43,346 nt of DNA from Actinobacteria bacterium OV450 (GCA_001298555.1 LJCW01000342.1:1-43346); one strand, 5' to 3'; positions 8,901 through 17,520 are shown, counted from the stretch's first letter. Program-made: numbers and translations. Notes: generated by a model not told the origin, from the sequence alone.

Positions 8901-8960
8901 GTGGCAGGGAAGAAAGCGCAGCGGAACCGACAGTGACCGCTGCCGGTCCTTCCCTGGCAC
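8901..8960. promoter_or_regulatory. 60-nt nested palindrome in the peptidase/MFS divergent promoter region
   Basis: Symmetric pairs: 8901-8903 with 8958-8960 (GTG/CAC), one mismatch, 8905-8912 with 8949-8956 (CAGGGAAG/CTTCCCTG), 5-nt bulges on both sides, then 8918-8924 with 8937-8943 (GCAGCGG/CCGCTGC) around a 12-nt loop. It lies 96 bp from the peptidase start and 75 bp from the MFS start. It may be a two-tier operator controlling both directions or a structured leader RNA. No regulator gene is adjacent. Confidence 0.5.
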
Positions 8961-9034
8961 CGGACGGTGGGCGGGCGACAGGGTGCGGGGGCGACCACAC
9001 GGCCCGGACCCACCGAGGAGAAAGGGGCGACCCG

Positions 9035-10312
9035 ATGACAACCGCGGCGGCCCAGCCCGGCACAGCCCCCGTCCCACCCGCCGGAGCGCCGAACGGCACA
9101 CCGGGTGGCAGGCCGAGCCGTGCGCTGACGGCGGTCTATGTCGCGGGCGCGGTGACGGCGTTGGGCACCCAGATGACCATGCTCGCGTTGCCCTGGCTGG
9201 TGCTGGAGACCACCGGCTCGGCCACCCGGGCGGGCCTGGTCTTCGCTGGCCAGGTGCTGCCCATGGCGCTGCTCGGCTTCGCGGGCGGAGAGGTCATCCA
9301 GCGCCTGGGCGCCCGCCGGACCATGGTCATCTCCGATCTCGCCCGCGCTCCGGTGGTGGCGCTGATCCCGCTGCTGCAGACCCTGGGCGCGCTCAATCTG
9401 GCCGTCCTCATGGCGATCGTCACGGCGCTCGGGGCGCTGGCCGTTCCGTACCACGCGGCACAGCGGGTGCTGGCGATGGAACTGCTGAGCCCCCACGCCC
9501 GCTCTCTGGCCCGCGCCAACAGCGCGCTGGCAGGTGTGACGAACGGCTCGGCGTTCGCCGGACCGGCGCTCGCGGGCGCGCTGATCCCACTGGTGGGGAC
9601 CACATCCGTGATATGGCTGGACGCGGCCTCGTTCGCCCTCTCCGGATTGCTGCTGCTGTGCCGCGTCCCGGCAGGGGGCGGCGGGGCCGGAGGGTCCGCG
9701 GCCGGGCCCCGCGGCCTGTGGGCGGGGGTGCGGCATCTGTGCGGCGACTGGTTCCTGAGCCGGGCGATGCTGTCCACCGTGGTGTTCGGGCTGATGCTGC
9801 GAACCCAGATGATCACCATGCCGGTGCTGGCGTTTGCCCGGTTCGAGGGGGACGCCAGGGTCGGTGGCCTGCTGATCGCCGCCTATGGCGCCGGTGGTCT
9901 GGTGGGCTCGGTGGCCGCCTATGTGCTGGCGGCACGGGTCGCCCCCGTACGACTCGCCTGTACGGCCCTGGTCTGCGTCGCTCTGCCCCTGTGGACGCTC
10001 CTGGTGCCCGCGCCGGCCAGCGTGCTCGTCGTCGCCGTCGGCCTGTCATCGGCCGCCGCGCCCCTGGCGAACGCGCCGCTGATGGGCCTCCTCTCCGCCC
10101 GGCTGCCGGACGGCTTCGGGCCCAAGGTGCTGCAGGCCGTGGTCACGATCAGCACCCTGGCCGGGCCGCTCGGCTTCCTGGCCGCGGGCGCCGTGCTGGA
10201 CCGGGCCGGTGTCGCGGCGACCCTGTGGGGCGTCGCCGCGCTCGCGACGTTCGGCAGCGGCAATCTGATCCTGGCCCTGCGCCGCCTCCAGGCCACCGGG
10301 GACCCGGACTGA
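9035..10312 (+). CDS. MFS transporter (MFS_3-like efflux protein)
   Basis: 425 residues with about 12 hydrophobic segments. The first follows a 28-residue hydrophilic, Pro-rich N-terminus, and the loop after TM2 has the MFS motif-A-like segment QRLGARRTMVISD. ATG 9035 follows GAGGAGAAAGGGG. It is transcribed divergently from the peptidase-peptide-P450 cassette and would be the natural exporter or self-resistance pump for its product. A hairpin follows 3 bp after the stop codon. Substrate not readable from sequence. Confidence 0.88.
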   Translation: MTTAAAQPGTAPVPPAGAPNGTPGGRPSRALTAVYVAGAVTALGTQMTMLALPWLVLETTGSATRAGLVFAGQVLPMALLGFAGGEVIQRLGARRTMVISDLARAPVVALIPLLQTLGALNLAVLMAIVTALGALAVPYHAAQRVLAMELLSPHARSLARANSALAGVTNGSAFAGPALAGALIPLVGTTSVIWLDAASFALSGLLLLCRVPAGGGGAGGSAAGPRGLWAGVRHLCGDWFLSRAMLSTVVFGLMLRTQMITMPVLAFARFEGDARVGGLLIAAYGAGGLVGSVAAYVLAARVAPVRLACTALVCVALPLWTLLVPAPASVLVVAVGLSSAAAPLANAPLMGLLSARLPDGFGPKVLQAVVTISTLAGPLGFLAAGAVLDRAGVAATLWGVAALATFGSGNLILALRRLQATGDPD

Positions 10313-10315
10313 CCT

Positions 10316-10332
10316 GGTCTTCCGAGAAGACC
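10316..10332 (+). terminator. Short hairpin after the MFS gene
   Basis: GGTCTTC (10316-10322), 3-nt loop, GAAGACC (10326-10332), placed directly after the TGA at 10310-10312. A perfect 7-bp stem without a clear T-run; a likely terminator. Confidence 0.5.
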
Positions 10333-10367
10333 CCGGTGGACGAGGGTCACGCGGCGGCGGGGATCAC

Positions 10368-10590
10368 CGGAAGTCCTCCTCGCGGTACTCCGCGTCCGAG
10401 CCCGCCGCGGTGGCCTCGCGCGGCTCGATGCGGCGGATCTGGAGGCCGCTGGTGATGACCAGCGACAAGCTCGCCTCCGCCTACGCGCTCGAACGCCGGC
10501 CCCCCTACCTCGCCCGCGACCTGATCGAGTTCTCCTACCGGCTGCCCGCCGAGCACAGGATCAGCGACCCGGCCCTGGGCAAACGGATCC
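10368..10590 (+). pseudogene. Asparagine-synthetase-like C-terminal fragment fused to another gene end
   Basis: On the plus strand, 10456-10590 encodes SDKLASAYALERRPPYLARD and then IEFSYRLPAEHRIS and GKRILP, matching the synthetase domain of AsnB-type enzymes (usually a Met/Glu-rich helix, RxPFL, LP, GKxxLR). Only about 45 residues remain. Abutting it on the minus strand (10368-10456) is what looks like the natural C-terminus of another protein (GLQIRRIEPREATAAG ... EEDFR, stop at 10368). Two truncated genes meet near 10455, which marks a rearrangement junction. Confidence 0.55.
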
Positions 10591-10713
10591 TGCCCCGGCG
10601 GTCGGCTCGAGCGCCCACTCACCGCGCTGGTGGGGCCGCTTTCCTGTACTGCCGTCGTCGGCCGGCACCGCGGCGATCAGGGCGTTGATGTCCGGCGGCG
10701 TGTTGGTACTCAC
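10561..10713 (-). pseudogene. Truncated small gene overlapping its upstream neighbour
   Basis: A GTG at 10713 opens a frame beginning STNTPPDINALIAAVPADDG inside the end of the upstream hypothetical gene (+1 overlap). The first about 40 residues look protein-like. From about 10600 the frame runs antisense through the AsnB-like fragment, so its original C-terminus has been replaced. Probably the second gene of a small operon, cut by the same rearrangement. Confidence 0.35.
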
Positions 10714-11299
10714 CGAGCCTGCGCCGGGAGTGGTGGTGGCGCAGGCTCGTGATGACCCAGGACATCAGGTCGATCCGGGATCGTTCGGCGGGGTCGGTGT
10801 CTCCGGTGTGCTGGAGGACTCCGGGGCGCAGCGCGGCCCGGGTCACGGCCTGCACGCCCGCGAGGTGGGTGTCGTGGAGGTCCTCCCTGGTCCAGTGGAA
10901 CAGGGGGCGGGCGGTGGTCCACAGGGCAGGGCGAAGGCGCCAGTAGTGGTTGGCGCTCTCGGCCAGGCCGCGGACCAGGACGCGCGGGGGTTGTGCGGCG
11001 ATGTACGCGGCGATCATGTCGGCGGCCTCGGCGCCCGGGAGCTTCTGGGGCCACAGGGCGAGGGCGGCGACGACCCCTGCGGGGACGTCCAGCCGGCTGC
11101 CGCCGACGGCGTACCAGGCGTCGGCGACCGCCTCGCCGAGGACGGAGCCGGGGCTACGGCTGACGGTGATCGGGGGACAGTCGATCGTGCCGGCGTGCCG
11201 GGCACAGCCTGGATCGGTGCAGTTCTGGGCGGCCTTGTGGGTGAGTACCTGGTCAACGGCCTCGATCACGTGGGCGGCGGAGGTGGTGTCAGCGGACAT
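10619..11299 (-). CDS. Hypothetical protein
   Basis: 226 residues from ATG 11299 (MSADTTSAAHVIEAVDQVL). It is rich in His, Trp and Arg, with a cysteine pair in NCTDPGCARHAG (about residues 24-35, possibly metal-binding), followed by helical segments (GEAVADAWYAVGG, MIAAYIAAQ, ESANHYWRLRPALW). No family recognised. It sits between remnants and overlaps a truncated downstream gene, so its last 30 residues may also be disturbed. Typical of uncharacterised plasmid-borne Streptomyces genes. Confidence 0.5.
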   Translation of the reverse strand: MSADTTSAAHVIEAVDQVLTHKAAQNCTDPGCARHAGTIDCPPITVSRSPGSVLGEAVADAWYAVGGSRLDVPAGVVAALALWPQKLPGAEAADMIAAYIAAQPPRVLVRGLAESANHYWRLRPALWTTARPLFHWTREDLHDTHLAGVQAVTRAALRPGVLQHTGDTDPAERSRIDLMSWVITSLRHHHSRRRLGEYQHAAGHQRPDRRGAGRRRQYRKAAPPAR

Positions 11300-11479
11300 G
11301 AGGGTTCCAGGGCGTAGGCAGGTCTGCTGGTCAACGGGGAGGCAGGGCCGGGACGACGGGCGGGGACGCATCGTCCGTTGCCCCGGGCCCTGCACGTCGT
11401 GGTGACGGGCTCCGTACGAGCGGCCACCCCTTGCGCGGTCAGAGGACTCCGTGGCGGGACAGATCCGGCTCGCACCGGG

Positions 11480-11698
11480 AAACGGGAGGTCCAGCTGGAG
11501 TCCGACGACACCCTGCTCATGTTCACGGACGGGCTGGTGGAGCGGCGGGACTCCTCGGTGGAGGACTTACTGGGCCACCTCGTGAGCGCGGCGGCCTCCC
11601 CGGCCGGGGACCCGGACCGGCAGCTGGACCGCCTGCTCGCCGAGAGCCGCTCCGACATGGACGACGACACCTGCGTCATCGGGATCCGGGTCGGCTGA
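11480..11698 (+). pseudogene. SpoIIE/PP2C-type phosphatase C-terminal remnant
   Basis: The frame carries the last motifs of a SpoIIE-like serine phosphatase: LESDDTLLMFTDGLVERRD and DMDDDTCVIGIRV at the end. The metal-binding core and any GAF/PAS or kinase domains are missing. In Streptomyces such phosphatases act on STAS anti-anti-sigma proteins; two STAS genes lie elsewhere in this window. Confidence 0.75.
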
Positions 11699-11719
11699 CC
11701 CCTCCCGGGACGCAGGGCC

Positions 11720-12478
11720 TCACCGCAGCGGCGGGCCGGCCGGGGATTCGGGATCGGCGCCCACGAGCTCCGGCTCCAGACCCTGGCCGGGCGTGGTGCG
11801 CCGGCGGCCGACGTCACTGCGCCACGCCTCGAATGCGAAGGCCGTGGCGGTGACGACCGCGATGCCGAGCAGCCAGCCCCCGACCACGTCGCTCACCCAG
11901 TGCACCCCGAGCGCCACCCGCGTGAATCCGACGCCGAGCACTGACGCCGCGGCCAGTACCCATGGCAGCGCCCGCCAGGCCCGCGGGACCAGCGGGAGCA
12001 GCACCAGCAGCAGCACGGCGCAGGACGTGGTGGCCGTCATGGCGTGCCCCGACGGGAACGAGAACCCGGGCGCGTGGGCGACGGGGTCGGGCAGGTGGGG
12101 CCGGGCGCGCTCGACCACGTTCTTCACCAGGAGGCCCACCAGCCCCCCGGCGGTCGCGGTACAGGCGGCCCAGGCGGCCAGCCGCCACGCCCGGCGCCGC
12201 AGCAGCCACACCACCAGCGCGGCCACCAGCAGACGCATGGTCAGCGGCCCCCAGACGACCTGGGTGAAGAACTCCAGCACCCGCACCCAGCCGGGATGGC
12301 CCAGGACGGCGCGGTGCAGCCGCCCGGCCGCCCCCTGGTCGAGCCGGAGCAGCGGACCCCACTGCGACTCCACCAGCACCAGGGCGAGGGAGAACGGCAC
12401 GGCCGCCAGGGCGGTGGCGGCCGAGGTCGCCACCAGCCGTGCCCCGAACCGCGCGTCGGCCCTGCTGCGGCGGTTCAT
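11720..12478 (-). CDS. PAP2-family membrane phosphatase
   Basis: 252 residues with about six membrane segments. The three phosphatase signatures are intact: KNVVERARP (119-127), PSGH (142-145) and R187-x5-H193-x3-D197. Family members dephosphorylate phosphatidic acid, phosphatidylglycerophosphate or undecaprenyl pyrophosphate at the outer membrane face. ATG 12478 overlaps the stop of the YihY gene (ATGA), and that gene follows a PAP2-DAG kinase fusion, so the three form one minus-strand operon with a lipid-phosphate or envelope theme. The tail after residue 225 is hydrophilic. Confidence 0.9.
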   Translation of the reverse strand: MNRRSRADARFGARLVATSAATALAAVPFSLALVLVESQWGPLLRLDQGAAGRLHRAVLGHPGWVRVLEFFTQVVWGPLTMRLLVAALVVWLLRRRAWRLAAWAACTATAGGLVGLLVKNVVERARPHLPDPVAHAPGFSFPSGHAMTATTSCAVLLLVLLPLVPRAWRALPWVLAAASVLGVGFTRVALGVHWVSDVVGGWLLGIAVVTATAFAFEAWRSDVGRRRTTPGQGLEPELVGADPESPAGPPLR

Positions 12479-13455
12479 ACGCCGGGGTCCTTCATGACCG
12501 GCTCGGACACCCCGGCCCGCACCGCTTCGAGCTGGGCGGCGAAGGACAGGCCCAGGAAGAGGGCGAGCGAGGTCAGGTACGACCACAGCAGCAGCGACAT
12601 GAACGCACTGAGTGGCCCGTACACGGTGGTGAAGGAGCCGCTCGCCCCGACGTACAGGCTCAGTCCCCAGGTCGCGGCGAGCCACAGCACCAGGTAGACG
12701 CCGGCGCCGAACGCCAGCCACGTGTACCCGGGCTGCGTACGCCGCGGGGAGCGGCGGAAGACGGCGCTGGTGGCGGCCACCGCGAGCAGCGTCCCTACGG
12801 GCCAGCGCAGCACGTCCCACACCCGGTGGGCGCCCGGGCCGAGGTGGTAGGTCTGCGTCATCGCCACGCCCAGGTCGGAGCCGAGGACGGTGACCGAGAA
12901 GGCGAGCCCGAGCGGGAGCCCGGCCAGCAGCGCCATGACCAGCCCGCGGGTGTACTTGTGCAGGAACGGGCGGTCGCGCTCCACGCCGTAGATCCGGTTG
13001 GCGCCCCGCTCCACCTGGCACATGCCGGTGGTGACGTTGGCGACGGAGAACAGCAGGCCGAGCCAGAGCGCCGCCTCCCCGCCGTCCCCCGCATGGCGGT
13101 GGCTCTCGCGCAGGGCGTCGTCCACCACGCCCTGGCTGGGGCCGCTGACGATCCGGCGGATCGTCAGCTCGGCCATCCGCCCGGCGTCCTCGGTGTGGAG
13201 CACGCCCGAGAGCCCGATCAGCGCGATGGCGAGCGGCAGGATCGCCAGGACCGTCTGCAGGGCCAGGGCCCGGGAGTGGCTGAACCCGTCGGCGTAGCGG
13301 AACCGGACGAAGGAGTCCCGTACGAGGTTCCAGCCGCCGTGGCGGCGCAGCGCGGCCCATGCCTCCTCACCGGAGAGACCGTCGCCGTCCGTGCGCAATT
13401 CCGCTTCGGCCGCCTCGACTTCGCCGAGGGGCGGTACCCGTGTGGCGGTGCCCAT
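12475..13455 (-). CDS. YihY/BrkB-family inner membrane protein
   Basis: 326 residues with six predicted membrane segments and the family patterns FVRFRYADGFSHSRALALQT near the N-terminus, NRIYGVERDRP in the middle, and VYGPLSAFMSLLLWSYL near the end. The older label ribonuclease BN is no longer accepted for this family; its molecular role is unclear. It overlaps the downstream PAP2 gene at ATGA and begins 19 bp after the fusion gene, so co-expression is likely. Confidence 0.9.
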   Translation of the reverse strand: MGTATRVPPLGEVEAAEAELRTDGDGLSGEEAWAALRRHGGWNLVRDSFVRFRYADGFSHSRALALQTVLAILPLAIALIGLSGVLHTEDAGRMAELTIRRIVSGPSQGVVDDALRESHRHAGDGGEAALWLGLLFSVANVTTGMCQVERGANRIYGVERDRPFLHKYTRGLVMALLAGLPLGLAFSVTVLGSDLGVAMTQTYHLGPGAHRVWDVLRWPVGTLLAVAATSAVFRRSPRRTQPGYTWLAFGAGVYLVLWLAATWGLSLYVGASGSFTTVYGPLSAFMSLLLWSYLTSLALFLGLSFAAQLEAVRAGVSEPVMKDPGV

Positions 13456-13474
13456 GCGTGTTCCCTCCTCCCGT

Positions 13475-15250
13475 TCAGTGGCCTGCGCGCAGGGCGGCGG
13501 TCCCCTGCGCCCCGTTCGCGTCGGGGGCGGGCGTGCCGGTCCGCGCCGGCGCGGGCAGGGACACCAGCAGTGCCCCCGGCTCGACTTCGGCGCTCACGCG
13601 GACGCCTGCCGGGCAGGCGTCGCCGTCGATCTCGCGCGCCTGGGCCCGTGTGAAGCGGAGGTCGATCCGGGCGGCGCTGAAGTACTCCAGTGCGCCGTGT
13701 GCCGCACGCCGTCCGGGCCCGCCGGAAGAAGTCCGCCCCGGTCCGCCGTCCGCCGGCCCGCCCGTCGTACGGGCGGCGAGGTGTCCGGCCGCCGCGAGCC
13801 ACCCGCCGACCCCGCGGGGGTCGAGCAGCACCACCTCCAGCCGGCCGCTGTCGGGACGCGCGTCCGGCAGGAGCGGCAGCCCGCCCTGCAACGTGCCCAC
13901 GTTGCCGATGACGACCATGCGGGCCCGCCGCTCCAGTACGGGCCCCCCGTCGAGCTGGATCGACAGCCGCATCCGCGGATCGCGCACGTGACGCAGGGCC
14001 GAGACGACGTACGCGGCCCAGCCCAGGCGCTCCTTGAGCCGTGCCGAGGCGTCCCGCACCATGGCCGCGTCGAACCCGGCGCCCGCCATCACCACGAACC
14101 TGGTCGGCGCGAGGCCGTCGCCGCTGACCCGTCCCACGTCGAGCCCGACGGCCTCCCCGGACAGGGCCTCCTCCAGGGCGGCCACCGGATCGGACGGCAG
14201 CCGCAGGTTGCGGGCCAGGAGGTTCCCGGTCCCGCAGGGCACGATCGCCAGCGGGATCCCGGTGCCGGCCATCACGTCGGCGCAGGCCCGTACCGTTCCG
14301 TCCCCTCCGCACACCACGACCAGCGACGTCCGCGCCCCGGTCGTGCGTTCGGCCAGCGCCCCGCACGGGGCCTCGGCGGAGGTCTGTTCCCACACCTGGT
14401 CCGCGTACCCGTGGCGGCGCAGTACGGCCCGCACCCGGTCGGCCGTCCCGGCGTCGCACCCGTGGGGATGGCAAACCACCACGACGCGGCCCCGGGCCCC
14501 GTCCGCCGCGCCGCCGCCACCGCCCGGGCCGCCCGCGGCGGGCCGGGCGGCGGGCAGACCGGGGCGCTCCGCCCGACCGGCTGCCGGCCGCGCCCCGGGC
14601 CGCCGCAGCGCGTACGCCATGACGAGCAGCGTGCAGGCACCGTTCAGCAGCCCCGCCACCACGTCCGAGGGATGGTGCATGCCCCGGTAGACCCGCGAGC
14701 CGGCCACGGCGACGGGGAGCAGCAGGAGCACGCCCACCACCACCGCCCGCCGGGCGCCGCGCAGCCGCCCGGCCGCGAGCACGGCCAAGCCCCCGAAGAG
14801 CGCCACGGAGGCCCCGACGTGCCCGGAGGGGAAACTGGACGTCGGCGGCGCCGCGTCCAGGTGGGGCACACCGGGCCGGGGCCGCTCCACCATGAGCGTG
14901 ACGAGTACGAAGACGGCCGACTGAGCGGCGACGGAACCCGCCAGGAACACCGCGTCCCGCCACCGGGGCGCGCGGGGCAGCAACAGCAGGGCGGCGCAGG
15001 CCAGCACCGTCAGCACGATCACGCTCTGCGTCCCGGCCAGCAGGGACAGCGCGGCGGAAAGCACATCGGGGGCCGTGCTGCGGCGGGCGGCCAGGGCGCG
15101 GTCTACCGCGTCCTCGGAGGACAGCGGCCACAGGCCCGCCAGGGGCCCGGTCACCAGCACCCCCAGGCCCGCGACGCACGCCGCCTGCAAGGGCAGCAGC
15201 AGGAGGAGGAGTCGGCCGGGTCTCGGATCCGCGTCGTGTGCGTTCGTCAT
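13475..15250 (-). CDS. PAP2 phosphatase-diacylglycerol/sphingosine kinase fusion
   Basis: 591 residues. Residues 1-220 are a membrane PAP2 domain with VERPRP (121-126), PSGH (141-144) and R186-x5-H192-x3-D196. A Gly/Pro/Ala-rich linker (218-255) leads to a DAGK catalytic domain (about 255-560) with GGDGT (315-319) and PCGTGN (338-343). The protein thus joins a lipid-phosphate phosphatase and a lipid kinase, opposite reactions on the same kind of substrate, probably on opposite membrane faces. The fusion is known in actinobacteria. First gene of the three-gene operon. Confidence 0.9.
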   Translation of the reverse strand: MTNAHDADPRPGRLLLLLLPLQAACVAGLGVLVTGPLAGLWPLSSEDAVDRALAARRSTAPDVLSAALSLLAGTQSVIVLTVLACAALLLLPRAPRWRDAVFLAGSVAAQSAVFVLVTLMVERPRPGVPHLDAAPPTSSFPSGHVGASVALFGGLAVLAAGRLRGARRAVVVGVLLLLPVAVAGSRVYRGMHHPSDVVAGLLNGACTLLVMAYALRRPGARPAAGRAERPGLPAARPAAGGPGGGGGAADGARGRVVVVCHPHGCDAGTADRVRAVLRRHGYADQVWEQTSAEAPCGALAERTTGARTSLVVVCGGDGTVRACADVMAGTGIPLAIVPCGTGNLLARNLRLPSDPVAALEEALSGEAVGLDVGRVSGDGLAPTRFVVMAGAGFDAAMVRDASARLKERLGWAAYVVSALRHVRDPRMRLSIQLDGGPVLERRARMVVIGNVGTLQGGLPLLPDARPDSGRLEVVLLDPRGVGGWLAAAGHLAARTTGGPADGGPGRTSSGGPGRRAAHGALEYFSAARIDLRFTRAQAREIDGDACPAGVRVSAEVEPGALLVSLPAPARTGTPAPDANGAQGTAALRAGH

Positions 15251-15374
15251 TGACGGCGTGTTACCCGGGAGCGCCAGGTCATGCGTGGAGGGGCGCGGCG
15301 AACCCGCACGCCCCGGCGGCGGCCCTCACGCGGTGCGACGCCTCAGAGCCCGGCGGCCTTGGCGCTCGCCGACC

Positions 15375-15611
15375 CCGCTTGCCGGCCGGTATGCGGATCT
15401 CGTAGCCGCCGTCGAGGGCGGTGGTGGCGCCGGCGGGCAAGTCCACCCGCCAGATGCGGGTGCCCGGTGCGTGGTGCTCGGGTCCCGCGCCCTCCTCGGG
15501 CGCCCTCCAGCCGGCCCGCTCCTCGATCCGGACGTCCGGCTCGGTGGTGACGGGCACCCGCTCGCGGACCTCGACCGTGACCGGTCCGCCGAGCCGGTTG
15601 GCCGGCTCCAC
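15375..15611 (-). pseudogene. DUF4139 C-terminal remnant
   Basis: Encodes NRLGGPVTVEVRERVPVTTE, then EERAGWRAPEE and LDGGYEIRIPAGK, matching the end of DUF4139 (mucoidy-inhibitor-like) proteins that are about 500 residues or longer. Only about 80 residues remain, and the frame departs from the family after AGK. Confidence 0.6.
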
Positions 15612-15639
15612 GTGGGCGGTCGGACCCGTCGGGGTCGGG

Positions 15640-15931
15640 GGTGGCGGGGGCCACCGTCAAGCCCGGCGCGGATGATCCCCGACGGGTCGGTTGCCAGAGG
15701 GGCGAGTCGTGCGGGGTCGACGTGCTGGTTGCCGGCGAGCCAGCGGCGGATCCCTCTGGCCGGGTGGCGCAGGGCTGCGTCGATGACGGCCCCGGGCAGG
15801 TCGCGGCCCTCGCACATCAGCCGCCCGACCTCACCTGCCGCTTGATCCAGCAGGCGTATCAGTACGTCGGAGGGCGCCGCCGGGTTGAAAGCGATGCCGC
15901 GCAGCCACAGTTGACGGGGAGAGTCGGACAC
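15640..15931 (-). pseudogene. Leucine-rich-repeat-variant-like protein fragment
   Basis: GTG at 15931 (VSDSPRQLWLRGIAFNPAAP) opens about 95 residues with two repeat-like units (VIDAALRHPARGIRRWLAGN and DPARLAPLATDPSGIIRAGL). These resemble the short helical repeats of actinobacterial LRV/HEAT-like proteins, usually several times longer. The frame then runs into the DUF4139 relic, so it is truncated by a junction near 15650. Confidence 0.5.
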
Positions 15932-16296
15932 CGCGTCATCCTGCCACCCCATCCCTTGACCGTCGTGCATACGATGACAGCCGCGGCACGCAACCACGGG
16001 AACGCACAACACCAGGGCCGCGTCAAGCAACCGGGCGTTGCTGAAACTCGGCTACATCGTCTGCCTTGTCCACGGCGTGTTCTGCCCTTGGGTGACAAAC
16101 GCTCTCGCTCCTGACCGACAAAGCCACCGGGACGCCGGGAGGCGGGCGGACCGGGAACCGGGGAGACTGAGGGAGAGCGTGACGCCTGACCGCTGCGGCC
16201 CGGACGGTCCGCGGCGGACGGTCCCGCGCAGGGGCCGGACCATCCACCTACGTCCGCGCGCCCGCGGGGCCACGGCCTTGTCCAGGAGTCCCCATC

Positions 16297-17163
16297 GTGA
16301 CTTTGACCCCACAGCAATCCAAACGCCCTCAGCGCACGGCCCGACGGGCCGCGCTCCTGCTCGCCACCGCGGCGCTGCCAGCGGTCCTGGTGGTGCCCGC
16401 GGCGCCCGCCGCAGCGGCGCCCGCGACCAAGACCTTCACCGCCGGCGCCAACCAGCGATTCGTCGTCCCGGCCGGCGTCACCCGACTGACCGTCACCGCC
16501 ACAGGCGAGCCAGGACAGTCCGCCATCGAGGGCGGAGCGGGCGGGACCGGCGCCACCGTCACCGCCACCCTCACCGTGGTACCCGGCACCACCTACTACG
16601 TCAACGTCGACACGGGCGGCGGAGCCGTCACCGGTCAGCGCCCCGGCGGCAGCGGCGGCGGTGCCAGTGACGTCCGCACCTGCAGCTCGGCGCGCGCGAA
16701 CTGTGCCCTGACCGGCGTTCGCGGCACCGACCCCCGCCTCATCGTCGCCGCCGGCGGCGGGGGCGCGGGACGCGGCTCCAGCTTCGCCGGTCCCGTCCGC
16801 GAGGCCACCGGCGGAAACGCCGGCGACACCGGGAAGCCCGGCGGCGAGCGACCGGAAAGCGGCGGCGGGGGTGGCGGCGGAACCCAGACCCTCGGCGGCA
16901 AGGGCGGAGCCGCCTGCCCCGAGAGCTCCAAGGCCGGCACCGACGGCACGCCCGGTACCGGTGGCACGGGCGGTGGCGGATTCGGCGGGGGCGGTGGTGG
17001 CGGCGGCTGGTACGGCGGAGGCGGAGGCGGAGGCTGCTTCCTGGTCACCGCCGCAGCCGCCGGGCCCGGCGGCGGCGGTGGCGGGTCCAACCTCGTCCCG
17101 GCGGGCGGCACTTCCAGCCCCGCCACCGGATCGGCGCAGGTATCCATCACCTACGGTTCCTGA
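16297..17163 (+). CDS. Secreted glycine-rich protein
   Basis: 288 residues from GTG 16297, with CAGGAG about 10 nt upstream. Basic N-terminus (KRPQRTARRAA), a hydrophobic stretch and an AAPAAAAPA cleavage region (about 38-45) form a Sec signal peptide. The mature part starts with a beta-rich motif (FVVPAGVTRLTVTATG), then long Gly runs, broken by four or five Cys residues that could form disulfides, and ends in a beta strand (GSAQVSITYGS). This architecture matches secreted glycine-rich surface proteins of actinomycetes, function unknown. It stands alone between decayed regions. Confidence 0.8.
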   Translation: MTLTPQQSKRPQRTARRAALLLATAALPAVLVVPAAPAAAAPATKTFTAGANQRFVVPAGVTRLTVTATGEPGQSAIEGGAGGTGATVTATLTVVPGTTYYVNVDTGGGAVTGQRPGGSGGGASDVRTCSSARANCALTGVRGTDPRLIVAAGGGGAGRGSSFAGPVREATGGNAGDTGKPGGERPESGGGGGGGTQTLGGKGGAACPESSKAGTDGTPGTGGTGGGGFGGGGGGGGWYGGGGGGGCFLVTAAAAGPGGGGGGSNLVPAGGTSSPATGSAQVSITYGS

Positions 17164-17313
17164 ACCGTCATCCGTGGGGCGCAGAGTACCGGTTTCACAG
17201 CAGCGCCCGACAAAGCCAAACGCGACCCCGTCTCAGTACAGCAAGGCTGGTTTGAACGTGCGGGCTGGAGACAGCCGATACCCCACCAAGCGGTCACCTC
17301 ACGGCAGCCGACT

Positions 17314-17520
17314 TCACCCCGTGACAGCAGCCCACCAGACCATAAGCCTTCCCCACCAGCTGAGCCGCCCCCACCAGCGCTGACGCCAACTCGCTGTCAC
17401 GGGCCCACGCAATTCCCACCATGGCCGGCCCTTCGGGCCGGAGACCGCGCCGCCCTCGGGGTGCAGCGGGCGCAGCCACAGATCGGCCCCCAAAGGGGCC
17501 GGCCTCCGCGTGAGGTTAGT
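17314..17520 (-). pseudogene. Possible C-terminal fragment of a plasmid-type Trp-rich protein
   Basis: The minus frame ends WWGRLSWWGRLMVWWAAVTG with stop at 17314 and has WWELRGPVTASWRQ before it. This Trp/Arg pattern resembles membrane-proximal tails of Streptomyces plasmid spread or transfer proteins, but the match is weak. It has no good start codon. Two small hairpins (for example 17425-17431 with 17435-17441) lie within it. Confidence 0.25.

Noticed and set aside
13391..15253. A 620-codon plus-strand open frame
   Set aside because: Antisense to the PAP2-DAG kinase fusion; composition is Gly/Arg/His-rich without domains.
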